From Auxenochlorella pyrenoidosa (taxonomy: Eukaryota; Chlorophyta; Trebouxiophyceae; Chlorellales; Chlorellaceae): a stretch of 64,000 bases of DNA. The stretch's first letter is position 1. Every line of letters begins with the position of its first letter. Location of the stretch: assembly GCA_001430745.1 (NCBI GenBank), contig KQ482057.1, positions 482,818 through 546,817 on the forward strand, in the 5' to 3' direction. A model generated the notes under the pieces. The model was not told where the DNA came from. It ran no database searches and saw only the letters and a list, made by a program, of their open reading frames with translations. The position numbers and the translations under genes were made by a program. Positions 36,993-49,707 of this stretch are shown one piece after another.

Positions 36993-39900
36993 TCATGCAC
37001 TCAAGTCGCTGATCTCCTCCTCGCTCGCGGGCTCGGCAGGGCCTTGATCCTCAGTCGAGGCGCCCGCCACTGCGCCGCCTGACATGGCAGCGCCATTCAC
37101 ACTGGTGTGCCCCAGGGTGGCCGTGGCTCTGCAGCAGAAAGCAGATATGGTAGTGCCAGCATCAGCATGGAGGCCAACAAGTTCATCACAAACAGAGTGC
37201 ACAAAGAGTTGACTGGTGCCATGCTGAGCAGGTGCTGCGAGCAGCCGAGTATTTTTCTCGAAGTCCAGGGTAACCTCACATGTCCTGCACCCGAGTGCAG
37301 AAGTCCTGCATGTGCGCAGGACTGAGGTGTGACGGGGGGAGGCGGTGTTGAAGGGAGGCAACAAGCTTTTCCCCTGCTGTGGTGCCGTCCCGCCACGTGG
37401 CTAGCATGTTTACTGCAAGCAGCAAGGATCGCACATGAGTTGACAAGTTAACAACATACTCATTGTCTACCAACTGCATATTATCTGAGCAATGTCTGGT
37501 TGGAAACATCAGAGGAGCCCTGTTTGCCTCTTGTGATGCTGATGTGCATCCTGAGCAAATTACGCACCTGCATCAGGCTTGCCCACATATCGCTGCGCCA
37601 GCTGCTGCAGGATACTGCCCGGCAAAGCAGAGATCTCGGCCTGCACGCCACCCCCGCCACCATCTAGCAGCTGCAGAGTCTGCATGGCCTTGGCCACGCA
37701 GCCCACGCTCTCGGGGCGCTGACCCTCCGCAGGCAACACCCCCTGGGGGTGATCCACATAAAACCAGGTGATGCTGCTGGCAGGGCTGTCCATATGCTTG
37801 CCATACGGGCCCACAATGGCTGCACAACAAGAACACAGGTATACAAGGCAGGAGGAATCAGTGATCACCGCTTAGAGCTGGTACTGCCCTTCCAGAGACA
37901 CTGGGGACCAGCATGAAGTCGCATGGGGCACATGGTTTGCCAGGGGGCATGACTCGCCTGCAACATATGGCTCTGTATCGTGCACCTCGTCCCGGTGGTG
38001 GTGCTGTTGCAGGACCTATGTTGGACAAGGAAGATCAAAACAGCAGAGCAAAGTGAGCAAGCTGTGGCATAGCGCACCAGCACTCAGGCCACCGGGCAAG
38101 TGCCACCCCTCTACTGCTTCACGCATTTAAACCCCATTCGAGGCACGGGCCATTCAACCTGATTGTAGATGTCGATCGTGGAGGGCTGGGTGAGAAAGGT
38201 GGGGTGCGAGTGATACCAGCCAACCACCCTGCAGGAACATATGGGTCCACATGGTGCCAATGTCATGCTAGATGTGGTAGCATCGATGCGTTGCTCAATG
38301 TTTTCCCCTGCTGGCTGCGTTCACTTGGCTCAATCCCAGTCTTCACCTCCGTATCAGGCCAAGCCCGCTGGACTTGTAAGAAGATGAGCTGTAGAAAAAG
38401 AGTGGGACATGCTCTCTCCTATCCCCACCTCACCGCAGTCCTGCCGCATCTATCTGCTGCCGCACCGCCCATTCGTCTGCTGGGTCCATCTCAACAGTCA
38501 TTGAGTCGTCCTCAGTACTCACTTCCCGCACAGGGTGCGCCTCCAGCACGCTGCAACAGCACAAGAGCCATGCAGCTCAGGCCTGCCGGATTCTCCACCG
38601 TGCAGAAGATTTTGACACGCCCTTTGTGCTGAACATATCCAGCTTGATCGCACCTGACTGTCCGGTTTGTTGGGTCAAACACTCCCGCCAGCACTCCAAT
38701 TACTTCGCTCAGGCACAGGTGCGCATGGAAGTCCATGACGAGCTCGGCAGCAGGCGAGATGTACAGCGAGAACGGCTGTGCTCCTGCAGTTCATCCCCAA
38801 CAGTAGTGCAGGTTTAAGAGCAAGTGCAGGGCTGTCTGCTGAACTGAGCTGTATGTTGAGGAAACCACTCCAACAACAGCAAGCATCGCAAAAAGAGACA
38901 CAAGCTTGCAGCGGTGTTACCTGGCGTGCCCGTCAGCCCGGGGGCAAAAGCCTCCAGTGGCTGCAATGCGTGCTCGTCATCCTTGCCCAGTGCGCCAAAG
39001 CGGGGTGGGGCCTGCACCTGCAAGAGTTGAGGCAAAACACGCAAATCGTGCAAATGTGGTGAGCAAGAAGGATCGAGCAAACGCAGGCAGATTGGCAGGC
39101 CCAACACGTCGAGTCGCAAGGCAGACATTGCATGGCCAGCAGCACGTCATTGCCGCCAACAAGATCCACCTGTCTCCGCGGCCGCGAGCGCTGGTACTCA
39201 GTTAGCTGCTCCTCATGATGCTGTGCGCCGCCGCTGTCCTTTCGAGGCCGCGCAAACTTAAGCTTGAGCACATTGCGATCGCCCTCCCTGATGCTGGCCG
39301 ACAGTGCCATGGAGCCGCCTGCATGCCGCAGAGAAGAACCGAAAAGAGTCAAGCGACAGGGCAGCAGCACTGAATGCAGAAGAACAACATGGGGCGACCT
39401 TTGAGTTATGCCAGCAAGCGACAATGGACAGTATGACCAAAGCAGCGCACCACAGCTTGCTAACGAGCACATTGGAAGGACATCCAGGCAGCGGTGCGCA
39501 CCTGATGTTAAATCGCTGCTCGAGCCCACGCGGGCCCGCTTTTGCGGCGGCGCCTGCTGCTGCTGCCACTGCTGCTGTGCACACTGCTGGTCGCTGCAGC
39601 CGGCCGACAGCGAGGCCAGCAGGCCGCTACTGCCCCCCTCGCCCAGCCGCCGCTTGGCCAAATCGGCTTTGTACTGCTCCAGCACCCTGCACCGGTTGCA
39701 ATGCACAACCATGCCCCCACTCTGCTGAATGCCTGAGCAATGATGCACCATAGGTTTCAGCTTGAATTTCACAAAGCACCTCAGCAAGTGCTACGAAGCT
39801 TAGCAGGTTGGACAGTGCAACAAACACCCACCGGTTGTTGTAGCGCACGGTCTTCCAGCCGTCATCCGCTTTGCGTGTGGGGTTCACCAGCCGCTTAAGG

Positions 39901-40894
39901 TAGATGCTGCAGCGAGCGGGTGCAGCACACAGGCGCATATCATGTTCGCGCTGTACCAAGGCAAAATATCTGGGAGGCGCATCCCCCATATCTTGTTCAC
40001 ACGCAACAGCTGTGCACATGTGCGTATGTGCAGCTGCCTGCGGCTGAAAGCACCATGTAAATGGCGTGCCTGAAGGCCGACGGCGACTCAAAGATCATGG
40101 TTGACCCGTTGATGTTGCTGGAGATGCGGCCGTCTGGCAGCAGGGTCGCCAGCTGCTTCATGCCCTTGTAGTCCTGCAGCACATTTGGAAAGCACCAGTG
40201 AATAATGATGCGTCTGTCGGCGGCAGAACTGACTGCTGGATACAACACCTGCCGCCACCGGCACATTGGCTCCCTGCATACACCGCACCACAGCAGCAGG
40301 ATGGAAGGTGTAAATAAGAAGCCTCGGAAGCCTCACCACAGACAGCACATTGTGGCCCGGCTGCAGGATGCCTGCCTCAATCAAAAGGCGTAGCGTGATT
40401 CCGCCCTTGCCGCCAGGCTTGCGCGCCTTGCCGCCGCCCTTGCTGCCGCCCCTGGAGGCCGGAGGAGGCGCTGTTGCCTGTTGCACACCGGTCGGCGCCG
40501 CACCTGCCTGCACTGCTGGCGGCAGACCGCCGTGCAAGCTGACCGAGGGCGTGGGCGAAGGCTGCCGCGAGGCGCCGGTGAGCGCTGAGTTGGGGCGGTG
40601 TCCCGCAGAGGGCAGATGGTGCAGCCGGGCCGTGGCCCGGCTTCCGCCACCGCGCTCGCTCTCCGACTCCGTTGCCTCGTCGTCCTCCTCCTCTCCTTGG
40701 TCAACTATGGGTGCTGCAGGGTAGGCCCTCCCAGCTCCAGATGGCGGCGGCAGTGGTTTGGCGTGTGGGACTGTGGCTGGCGCTGCGGCCGCAGCTGCAT
40801 GGTGCACCGGCCAGTGGTCGTGATCGTCATCCAACAGGAAGACCGGCTGCTGCTGCGGATGGTATGCCCCACCCTCGTAGAGGTGGTGGTCCAT
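36993..40894 (-). CDS. MPND: MPND-like JAMM deubiquitinase with RAMA domain
   Basis: Thirteen exons: 40894-40337, 40173-40070, 39906-39832, 39686-39502, 39318-39170, 39017-38921, 38783-38654, 38550-38434, 38228-38159, 38015-37958, 37819-37568, 37412-37280, 37128-36993; 2064 nt, 687 aa. A low-complexity N-terminus leads into a RAMA domain (about 164-246): GITLRLLIEAGILQPG, LLPDGRI, ESPSAF, then KRLVNPTRKADDGWKTVRY. A JAMM/MPN+ domain follows, with the catalytic Glu in SEVIGVLAG and an intact H-x-H-x7-S-x2-D in WYHSHPTFLTQPSTID. RAMA plus MPN+ is the architecture of animal MPND; a MYSM1-like protein would carry SWIRM/SANT instead. It should be a zinc isopeptidase, probably nuclear. Introns after 40070 and 37958 need GC donors. 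Its ATG lies 24 nt from a repeat module shared with IRE1. Confidence 0.88.
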
Positions 40895-41513
40895 TGCAGC
40901 CGGCGCCGCCGCCGTTCCAACGGCGGGCGCCGCGTGGGCGCGCCGCTTTCTCTCAGCTGGCTTGTTGCGCGAGCCGCTTTTCCTCAGCTGCTGGTGCGCT
41001 GCGCACTAGGCCGCAAAAAAGCAACCAGGAGAGCCCAGGAAGTGAGTTTTACTGTGGTGAGGTGTGCAAAGTTGAGACGCCGTTTTTTGACGAGCTCTTG
41101 GTAACTGTTGTCGATGTCAGGGTGAAGGGGGGGCCGAGAGGGCCTCCCGCTAGCCCGCCCCGTAAGCCTGCGCACCTCTGGAAGTTCTGCCGATGTGGGG
41201 TTGTGACGGAGCGAAAGCACTCCGCTGCAGGACCCTGAACCTGGAAAATCAGCGCTTTGGACGCGCCCGCTGATGTGGCGCCGCCTGTGCCGCCGCTGCT
41301 GCCCTCCTCATCTCCTTCCCCACTGTCTCCAGGCCCAGCCATGTCTCCCTGCCAATAGTTCATGAAGTGTGCACGAGGTATTGATGCGGCCTGGAACCTC
41401 GTCAGGCATCAAGGGTATCGGGCTGCAGCCTGGTCTTCATGGCCCCTTTCAATTCAGTGCAGCCGATGAAGAAGGTTAGTGTTAAAGAAGAATCCCGCTG
41501 CGGCATGCCGGCT
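40895..41513. other. Intergenic: MPND upstream and APRT 3' flank
   Basis: 619 bp in tandem orientation. Contains copy B of the dispersed module and otherwise no supported exon. A 104-codon minus-strand frame at 41049-41363 has no recognisable similarity or splice support. Confidence 0.5.
40918..41049. repeat. Dispersed upstream module, copy B (next to the MPND-like start)
   Basis: Homologous to 27178-27327 in the same orientation, and starts 24 nt upstream of the MPND-like ATG, against 23 nt for copy A and IRE1. Shared blocks include CGCCGCGTGGGCGCGCCGCT and GCTGCGCACTAG. Confidence 0.8.
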
Positions 41514-43107
41514 TCAAATACCCTCCTTCTCAACCAGCACGTGCAGCGGCAGGCCGCCCAGCTTTTCCCGGCCCTTGAGCTCTGGCAGCTCAATGACACA
41601 TGCCGCCTCCACCACCTCGCCGCCTGCCTTCTTCACCAGCTCAATGCCCGCGCCTGCAGGGGAAAGGATGTTGGAGGCACACAAGCACACTGAATGAATG
41701 TCAGGTCAGGCAAAAACAACATGTGATTCAGGCAGGCAGCAGCCTCCAGACTCAAGGTGGGCAGCAGCGCATGAAGCTTCACTGGCCAGCAGCCGGGGCA
41801 ATGCAACAAATGTAACAACATGCAACAGCAGCATGGGAATGAATGGAGGTGGCACCCAAAACAGTTGACACACCACCTCGAGCGTAATCGACCAGTTCCA
41901 AAATGCATGCAAGGTAGAAGCGGTCGTCCCAGGCGCCGCGGCTGCCCACAAGCCATGGCAGCACTCTGCCGCTCTTGATGACCAAGCGGGCAGAGCCAAT
42001 GCACACAACATGTGCAAACTTGGGCCGAAACCGCAGCATGCAGCTTACGCAAGGTGCCGCCAGTGGCAATCAGGTCGTCCACCAGCACCACGCGCTGCCC
42101 GGGCTGCAGCGCCCCAACATGCATCTCTATCCGGTCGGTGCTGTACTCGGTCACATAGTCGGCAGAGATGGTGGCGCCTACAGGGTGCGAGGCACGAGGC
42201 GCAGATGAAGCGTGCGCTCACTGGCCTGGTGCTGCACGTGGTCGCTGCAAAAGCAGGTATGTTGGCACCCGGGAGCGGGCACGACTGAGATGGGCCGCTG
42301 GCATGCCGGCGCAAATTCCAGCACAGCCGCGGTTTCGGCGGGCTTGCAATACCGGCTCCCGTCCTCCCCACCCCTCACCTGGAAGCTTGCCGGGCTTGCG
42401 TAGCGGCACGAATGCACAGCCCAGAGCGATGGCCAGGGGCGCACCAAAGATCAGGCCGCGCGCCTCAAAGCCTGCATGCAGTCGCTGGTCCAGCGGGAAG
42501 GTGAGCCACAACCACATGGAAACGCAGGTCCAGGTTATGAAATAAGTGCGCAACACAGCTGCGTGCTGCTACTGCTAGACAGGTGATGATGGATGTGCAT
42601 GGGGACGGAACAGCCGCATGATCCACATCAACACCCACAGCTGACACTTTTGCCATGCGTGGACTGTGTTCAGGGGCTGCCTCACCAACAGCTTACCTGC
42701 AATGACATCCACCTTCTGGTCACAGTACCGCTCGGTCAGCAGGTCAACGGTGTGCTTGAAGGCCGCAGGGTCAAGTAGGATGGTTGTCACGTCCTGGAAC
42801 TGGATGCCCGGCTGGACAGCGGCACAGCAAACCGCACGAGGCGGGAGGGAAGTGTCAGTCGGCCGAGAAACACTGGCAGCGCTTGCCAGCAGGCACAAGC
42901 ATGTGATCACACATCGCCCAAGCAGCTATGAGACGGGGGAGCCACGCCAGCACCAAGCGGTGGTTGTGAGAGGAGGGGGCGCCCTCGGCAGGGAGGGCAG
43001 CATCCCCTCCCAAGGCGACGCACCTTGGGGAAGTCGGGGATCACACGAATGGCATTGCTGATCACCTCCACGCGCGCATCTGCTGCCACGCTGCCGCCCT
43101 TGCCCAT
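41514..43107 (-). CDS. APRT: Adenine phosphoribosyltransferase
   Basis: Five exons: 43107-43024, 42811-42697, 42471-42379, 42177-42049, 41653-41514; 561 nt, 186 aa, typical of the family. Diagnostic segments are [33 protein letters not shown] with [23 protein letters not shown], and the PRPP-binding loop [14 protein letters not shown]. It converts adenine and PRPP to AMP in purine salvage; plant homologues also inactivate cytokinin bases. The stop codon is taken directly after VEKEGI; a further splice to a tiny terminal exon is conceivable but not needed. The protein begins [13 protein letters not shown] with no clear organelle signal, so a cytosolic form is likely. It is divergent from PRL1 over about 630 bp. 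Confidence 0.95.
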
Positions 43108-43738
43108 CGTGCTGGTGTGCTCTGCAGAAAATTGCGGGTGGTCGCTGGTGTGGGTGCGGGTGGCGGCGGGGGTGGGGCACACTGGCGACAGCGCCTCTGG
43201 GCCTCCAGAAGTTCGCTGCAGGCATGCTCAAATCATGCATATGCTCTTGTCCCATCTGTGCTGTGTTCACGCAAGGCCCGGGGGCCTGGCAAATGCGCGA
43301 GGGACAGTGCCTATTCTTTTCTGGGCGTCACGGGGGGGCTTGCCTTGCAGAGTCTTGGACAAACAGCTGATTGGGAATGGGCAGGATGCACAGTGAAGCT
43401 TTTTCTTTGTAGGGGCGCAGCATGCTGTGCAGCGTGCAGACGAAGGCAGGCTTCTTTCGTTTCGCTCGTCGTCAGTTGCGAGATCACTGCAGAGCCAGGA
43501 AGGGAGTGCACGCGGGCGAAAAACGCAGCGGAGATTGCGGTCGCCTTGGTGCGGTGCTTTTGGGGACATAGGCATGTTTGGGGAACAACCACGGTGTGCA
43601 GACAAGCTCGTTACAGCGGCCCAACCCCGACGCTGGCCCCCCTGATGCCCCTGATACAGGTTGCCTCCTTCTCTCAGCAGTCAAGCGGTTTGACAGGCAG
43701 CGCGAAGAGCTGTGGGGTGGCGGGCTGCGCTTCGCCTG
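43108..43738. other. Divergent promoter region APRT / PRL1
   Basis: 631 bp between two start codons on opposite strands; no coding exon or strong motif recognised. Confidence 0.5.
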
Positions 43739-46700
43739 ATGACCGCCACCGCCGCCGCTGGCGGCGGCAGCCACGCCGGTGAGCGTCTGGCGCCTTTGCC
43801 ATTCACTGGGCAGCTTGAGTGGACCGCTCTTTTTGTGCATTGCAGGACTGACACCCTCTGCCATAGCTGACTTAGTGCCGTTCCTTTCCCCTCCCTGATC
43901 ACACCATGTTGCTGCAGCTGATTTGCCCATCGAGGTGAGGAGAGCAGGGCTGGAGTGACCACTCTGCCGCAATGGTGGTGCAGCCTGGAGCCTGCCTGCA
44001 GCATATGTGCAGACCTACAGACCAGAAAGCGATGCCCTTTGCTACTCTGTGCCTGACGCCGGTTGCTGTGCGCCTGGCGCCGCTGTGGCCATGTCTGCAG
44101 GGCAAGACGGTAAAGGCAGTCACGCTGCTCAGCCTGAAGCGCACGCACGACCTGTTTGTGGGCAACCACGGCCAGAAGGTCCCGCTGGATGAGGAAGCCC
44201 AGAAGGTCAAGATCGCTTGCAAGGTGTGCACCACGGTCTGGTGCATCTCCTGCTCAAAACTGGCAGGGGCATGTCCCAAGCTGCCGTCGCTTGTTGCGCG
44301 TGCTGCTGGCTGGAACTGTCGCCCATGCCAGCATGCCAGTGTTGATGCCTTCTGGCACACCAGGGATGTGCTACGCTGCGACAATCCGGACTTCTTGCAC
44401 CACTGCAGATGCGGGACGAGTATGGCGCGCTGCAAGGATTCAAGCCACAGGAGGTGGCTGGGGCACCACGTGGAGCCGCTGTTAAGGCGGCGGTGCCGGC
44501 AGCAGCAGACAGCAAGTCGCACACGGCCAAGCTGATTGACTCAATACCTACACAGCAGTGCGTCTGAAGATCATTAAGGGTTGGGCATGCTGTGCAGCAC
44601 CCAGCGCAGCCGGCGGGGAGTGGCACTGCTTGCAAGCGGCCCTAGGGCGCCGTTGCAAGCTGCATGTGCAATGCGGGATCCAGCTGGCGCCTTCATTTCG
44701 CACGTGCTGTGGTGGTCCTCTTTGTGCAGGCCAGCGGCAGCAGCAGCGAGCAAGGGTAAGGAGCTGGCGGTGCACGGCGGCGCGGTTGGCCCTGGCAAGA
44801 TCACTGCTGAAGCCAAGGCAGCTCTGGGCGGCACCGTCATGGTGCCAACTGCAGCAGGTGGCCAGGTGCGACTCGCTGGAAGCGCCGTGCTTTGTGGGCT
44901 GCCCCTGAGCCATGTTGTGTTGCCGTGAACGTTGGCCCTCCAGCAATGACAGCATGGCTGCATGAAGGGGCGTGCTTTTTTGAGAGAGCTTGGCGTCTCT
45001 CTTGTGCTTGCCCATGGTGCAGAAGGAGTATACGCCCTCGGCTGCCATCGCGAGGCGGCTGCCCAGCAAGTGGCCACGGCCTGCATGGCATGCGCCCTGG
45101 CGCATGTACCGCGTCATCTCCGGCCACCTTGGGTGCGCGGGGCGTCTTCCATACTCTCCTTGCGTGTGCACATGTACACCACTCCCCCCTTCCTGCCCTG
45201 CTGCACTGGCGGGCTGCTGGCTTCCTACGCTGTGTATTTTTGGGGTCATGCATGCTCCTCTCAATATGTTTCGACCCTGGTTCAGTCTCATCTTTGATGC
45301 AGCTGGGTGCGGTCGGTGACATTTGATCCCAGTAACGATTGGTTCGCGACCGGCTCTGGTAAGTATGTGACTAGCGTGCTCGACTTCAGCTGCCGGTATT
45401 TCGTCTCCTTGGCTTCTCGCTTCAACTGCGCAGCTGCTGCAAGGTGCTCACACTGCATTAAAGAGCGTCGCGTGTCCCGTCTTGTTCACCTCGTGTCTTC
45501 GACTTGTCTCCTCTCTACGCCCCGTGTCTGCAGCCGACCGCACTATCAAGATCTGGGACACCGCTAGCGGCCAGCTGCGCCTGACACTTACAGGCCACAT
45601 TGAGCAGGTGATCAAATGCCTGCACTGCATGTCTTTGCCTCTGATATCTCGGCCATAGCGAGCAAAATGCTCGCTGTGGCAGCCCCATGATCCTGCTTAG
45701 AGGGAGATGCATCATGGAGTTTCTCATGCCCACTCCCACGCACCCATTTCTGACCTGGGCAGGTCACCGGCCTTGCTGTGAGTGCGCGGCACCCGTACAT
45801 GTTCTCCTGTGGCCTCGACAAGATGGTCAAATGCTGGGACCTGGAGCAGAACAAGGTGCGGGGAGTGGTTGAGCGGCAGCTTTGTGGGTTTGAACGCTTC
45901 TAACACTTGTTGCCTGGTTCAACTCTGCGTCCACTATCTTCAAGGCCTGGCCCAACTGTTGTCCCCTCACATCCCCTTGGGCAGGTGATTCGCAACTACC
46001 ACGGCCACCTTTCTGGCGTGTACAGCCTGGCGCAGCATCCGACAGTGGACATTCTCATGACGGGCGGCCGTGATGCAGGTCGGCTTGTTGCCTCCTTCAA
46101 GCATGTGACGCTGCTTATGGATCCTCGCCAGGAGGTGTGGTGTGCCTGGTTGTGTATGACTGTGCAAGCTATACCTCCTTTGTCAGTGCTGGATGGAGTC
46201 CACAATCCCGCAGGGATGGACTTAGCCTGGCTTTCAGCTGCCAAGCTGCTCCTTGTTCTCTTCCTTTTCTTCTTTGCAGCCTGCCGTGTGTGGGACATCC
46301 GCACTAAGGTGCAAGTGCACTGCCTGAGCGGGCACGAGGACACGGTGGCAGCAATACTGGCGATGCCCACGGACCCGCAGGTGAGCTTCCACTGTTGGTC
46401 CTGCATGAAGCAGGCAGCTGATTGGGTGAAGCAACGCTCTCGTTGCACCTCCCGCTTCGATGCGAGGTGACATTCTTTCCACACACACCCCTGCAGCTCA
46501 GGGCAACCCGGCCGTGGTAGTAATCTAGTGCTGCATCAGCTTTGCCAGCACCCAGTCCTTACACTGCACGGTACTCCCCTCTGCAGGTCATCACCGGCAG
46601 CTATGACAAGACTGTGCGGTTGTGGGACCTGCGCATGGGCAAGACGCTGGCCACACTCACGCACCACAAGAAGGCGGGCGCACTGTAAACTAACGGCCTG

Positions 46701-47724
46701 TACCGTGTCCACGCACGACGCTGCCACTTGAAGCGGTCGTTCCTGTTCCTGGTGCACTGTCTCTTGCTAAAATGTGCCAATACATGACTTGAATTCTTGC
46801 CCAAGCGCAGGCGGTGCGCGCTCTGGCGGCCTCTCCCACGGAGCACACCTTTGCCTCCGGCGCAGCCGACAACCTGAAGAAGTTCAAGCTGCCGCAGGGC
46901 GACTTTCTGCACAACTTCCTACAGCAGCAGCGGGTGAGTGGGTGCGCATGTATGGTGCGGTTGCACCAAGGCAAGCATTTTTGCAGGCCAAGGGTGCAGG
47001 GCGGTGGAGGCCTGAGCGTTTTGGCGTCCTAAATGGGAGCAAGTTCTGATCGGTGTGAACTGCAGGCCATCGTCAACTGCATGGCGGTCAACCAGGATGG
47101 CGTGCTGGCCAGCGGTGCGTTCAGAGCGCAGTCTTTTGTCAGTCCAGTAACCAGCCTTGCAGCTGGCCGCGCAAATGTAGCCTCACAGTGCTTCTTGTGG
47201 AAGGCACTTCTCGGATAGTCTGCCCTGAGGTTGCCACATGTTTGTTGCCAAATGCTCAACCATCTTGCAAAATTGATGGGGATCCCATCCCTGTGCCTGG
47301 CCTTGCAGGTGCCGACAATGGCTCCCTGTGGTTCTGGGACTGGACCTCGGGCAATAGCTTTCAGCAGCAGGAGACGATCGTGCAACCAGGATCTCTGGAC
47401 TCGGAGGCAGGTGGGTAGCTCAGAAGTGCGCCGTATGCGCAAGTATCTACGCTAAGGGTGCAGCAAGTGTGCCATCCGCTTTGAATCAAGACAACGTTGG
47501 GGTCCATTGTGGTGTCGCCAACCCCTTTTCCACCCGCCAGCACCATCCTTTTCCTGCATCGCCTCCGTGCAGGCATCTATGCCATGTCATTTGACATCAC
47601 CGGCTCCCGCCTGGTCACCTGCGAGGCGGACAAGACGATCAAGATGTGGAAGGAGGACGAGACGGCCACTCCAGACAGCCACCCCATTGACTTCCGCCCG
47701 CCCAAGGACATGAAGCGTTTTTGA
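43739..47724 (+). CDS. PRL1: Pleiotropic regulator 1 (PRL1/PLRG1), spliceosomal WD40 protein
   Basis: Sixteen exons: 43739-43778, 43918-43934, 44101-44223, 44409-44557, 44730-44865, 45023-45132, 45303-45358, 45534-45607, 45763-45855, 45985-46078, 46280-46380, 46587-46673, 46811-46933, 47066-47114, 47309-47410, 47573-47724; 1506 nt, 501 aa. The N-terminus has [15 protein letters not shown], and the linker contains [20 protein letters not shown]. Seven WD repeats follow, from [20 protein letters not shown] to [14 protein letters not shown], and the end PPKDMKRF matches PRL1/PLRG1. The family belongs to the NineTeen complex of the spliceosome; plant PRL1 also acts as a CUL4-DDB1 receptor, notable beside CUL4 in this window. 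The intron after 46673 needs a GC donor (AAG|GCGGGC), giving HHKKAVRALA. The 17-nt second exon is the weakest element. Confidence 0.95.
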
Positions 47725-48014
47725 GCAGGCCGTTGGCTCAGAGCGACGCTACGGGCGTATTGGCACGCGTCCTTGGTGCCGAGTGTCCCTGGCAATGCCT
47801 GGCAGCGATTGTGTGAAGCACGTCCAACCTGTCCCTACGCTTGCCCTTCCCCAGCTCGTTTGTTGCTGTGACGTTGCTGCTGTTCCATGCACTTGACCTT
47901 CTTGCCATCACGCATGACCAGTGTTACAACACCAGTAGGTGCAGGATAGGGCATTTCTGTCCAAGAAAGGTGGGGTTTCGGGCTTGTATGTTGGACTGCT
48001 AATAGCTGCCCGCT
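47725..48014. other. Intergenic, convergent 3' ends
   Basis: 3' flanks of PRL1 and the proteasome subunit; TTACA at 47924-47928 is the only signal noticed. Confidence 0.5.
47924..47928 (-). terminator. Candidate TGTAA polyadenylation signal of proteasome alpha-1
   Basis: TGTAA on the minus strand, 87 nt past the stop codon of the proteasome gene. Confidence 0.45.
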
Positions 48015-49707
48015 TCAGTCCCGCTCGCTGATTGCCACCAGGTGCTCGTCCAGCTCCTCGCTGCTGAGCACCCGGAAGCGGCCGCCGTCTGCCACAGAGG
48101 CCACGCCCACCTCAATGTCTGAGGCCTTCAGGTCCTCTCCCAGCACGTGCTGCACAAAACCGCATGGGAGGCCTCGTTAACAGTCCATTTGTGAGGAAAT
48201 GCCTCCCTCCCCTCACACCACGAGCAGCCATGCCAAGATCATGCCAAGTTTGAAGCGGCTGAAAAGGCTGAACGACCAGGCCCACCTGCAGCACCGAGAT
48301 CGCCAGCTCCACTGCGTCCTTCTGGGTGTACTGCGGGTTTGCTTTGAACTTCTTCTCCAGCATGTTGACTGCCTCTGTCTCCTTCACCCCCGTTGCTGTG
48401 GCCTGGAGGGCAGGTGCTGGGCTTTGTTGTGAGCTTTGTTGAGGGAGAGCAAACTAAAAATAGTGGAGAGACTGAAAAGTGGACACACCTAAGACTGACC
48501 AAGCATACTTCTAGGCAGGGAGGGCGCAGACAAAGGAGGAGGAGGCAGTCAGGGAGGGGGCACACCTTGTATCCCACAAAGTAGCCGGCAGGGTCAACCT
48601 TGAACAGCTGCGGGCCGCGCTCCTCGTCGATAGCGATGAGCATTGGGATCACGCCCAGCGGCCGCGTGGATGCGTGCTGCAAAGAGCGGGGGGCCAGGCC
48701 AGCAGCAAATATTTCAGCACGCCGTTGCATGGCCGACTCAGCAGCACCTGACAATCTTCAACACTGCTCGTGCCATGCGTAAAATTGCAGATCGCCTCAC
48801 CTGCGTGTACACCTGCGCCTTGTCTGCCAGCACGCGTGCGAGGAAGTGCACTGGCATTTCGTAGCCGTACTTGAATCGGAACTCTGCTGCCTCAGAGCGC
48901 GCCGTCTGCACCAGGCTGCGCGCATCGCCTGCAGCGCATGGCACAAGGGCGGGTGGAAGAAGAGGACGTTCTGAAAGAGACTTCTGCTCCCTTGATTCAT
49001 CAACCTACTCCAACCTGTGTTCGCGGGCAGAATAGGCAGAGAACTGTCCGGCTGGCACCATCCAATGCAGGAGACGCATAAGAGGGGCAGGAGTTCAACA
49101 GTAGCATGGGCCATGCAGGAGGAGCCGCCAGCCTCCCACCGTGCATTCCGGTCACCAGCATGCCGATCTGCTTGGTGATGCTGAATATCTGGGTCACGCT
49201 GGTTGGATCTGTCAGCTTATCGGGCACCTTGTGCTGCAGATTGGGCCTCCACAGGACAATCGGCATTGAGCTTGGAGCCCGGGGTGATGGCCAGCGAGAC
49301 GGCTACCATGCAAAGGCACACACCGGTATCCCCAACCAACCCACCTCGCATGAATCCTTCTCCCCTCTGCATAGCACAACCATGCCATGCAGGCAAGAAG
49401 GCTCCTTTCCAATGGAGTGCGTCTGCCTGATGGCAGACGAGTGCTCACCTGCGTGACAAAGCAGGCACTGTCGACACCCCGTACTGCAATGGCTGTCAAA
49501 CCGGTGCTCTTGGCTGCCTTGAAGGCATACTCCACTTGATACAGCCGCCCCTCAGGCGAGAAAATGGTGCTGCACAGCGGGCAGGCGGGAGAGGCAGTGA
49601 ATCAGCAAGCCGAGGTGCCAGGCCTGCAGGGATGCAGACAAGCATAAGCCGTGCCGATCAGGCGGCGCTCACATTTGGCGGTCAAAGCCGCTGCTGCCTC
49701 GTGACAT
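48015..49707 (-). CDS. PAA1: 20S proteasome subunit alpha-1 (PSMA6)
   Basis: Seven exons: 49707-49673, 49569-49449, 49233-49140, 48928-48801, 48676-48566, 48402-48286, 48149-48015; 741 nt, 246 aa, exactly the family size. The alpha-subunit signature is complete: [20 protein letters not shown], split by the first intron. Downstream, [31 protein letters not shown] and [11 protein letters not shown] are specific to alpha-1 (PSMA6) among the seven alpha types. The subunit is structural, part of the gate ring of the 20S core in cytosol and nucleus. It starts [10 protein letters not shown], as usual. All introns are GT-AG. It is divergent from SAC3B. Confidence 0.97.

Noticed and set aside
37560..37868. 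MYSM1-type histone H2A deubiquitinase
   Set aside because: The upstream domain is RAMA, not SWIRM or SANT, so MPND is the better family.
40255..40285. Small extra exon (GANVP...) in the RAMA domain of the MPND-like gene
   Set aside because: Skipping it joins NVLSV directly to DYKGMK, which matches the RAMA domain without an insertion and keeps frame.
41049..41363. 104-codon minus-strand frame between MPND-like and APRT genes
   Set aside because: No recognised motif, no supporting splice context, and it overlaps the dispersed repeat's edge; typical of GC-rich intergenic DNA.
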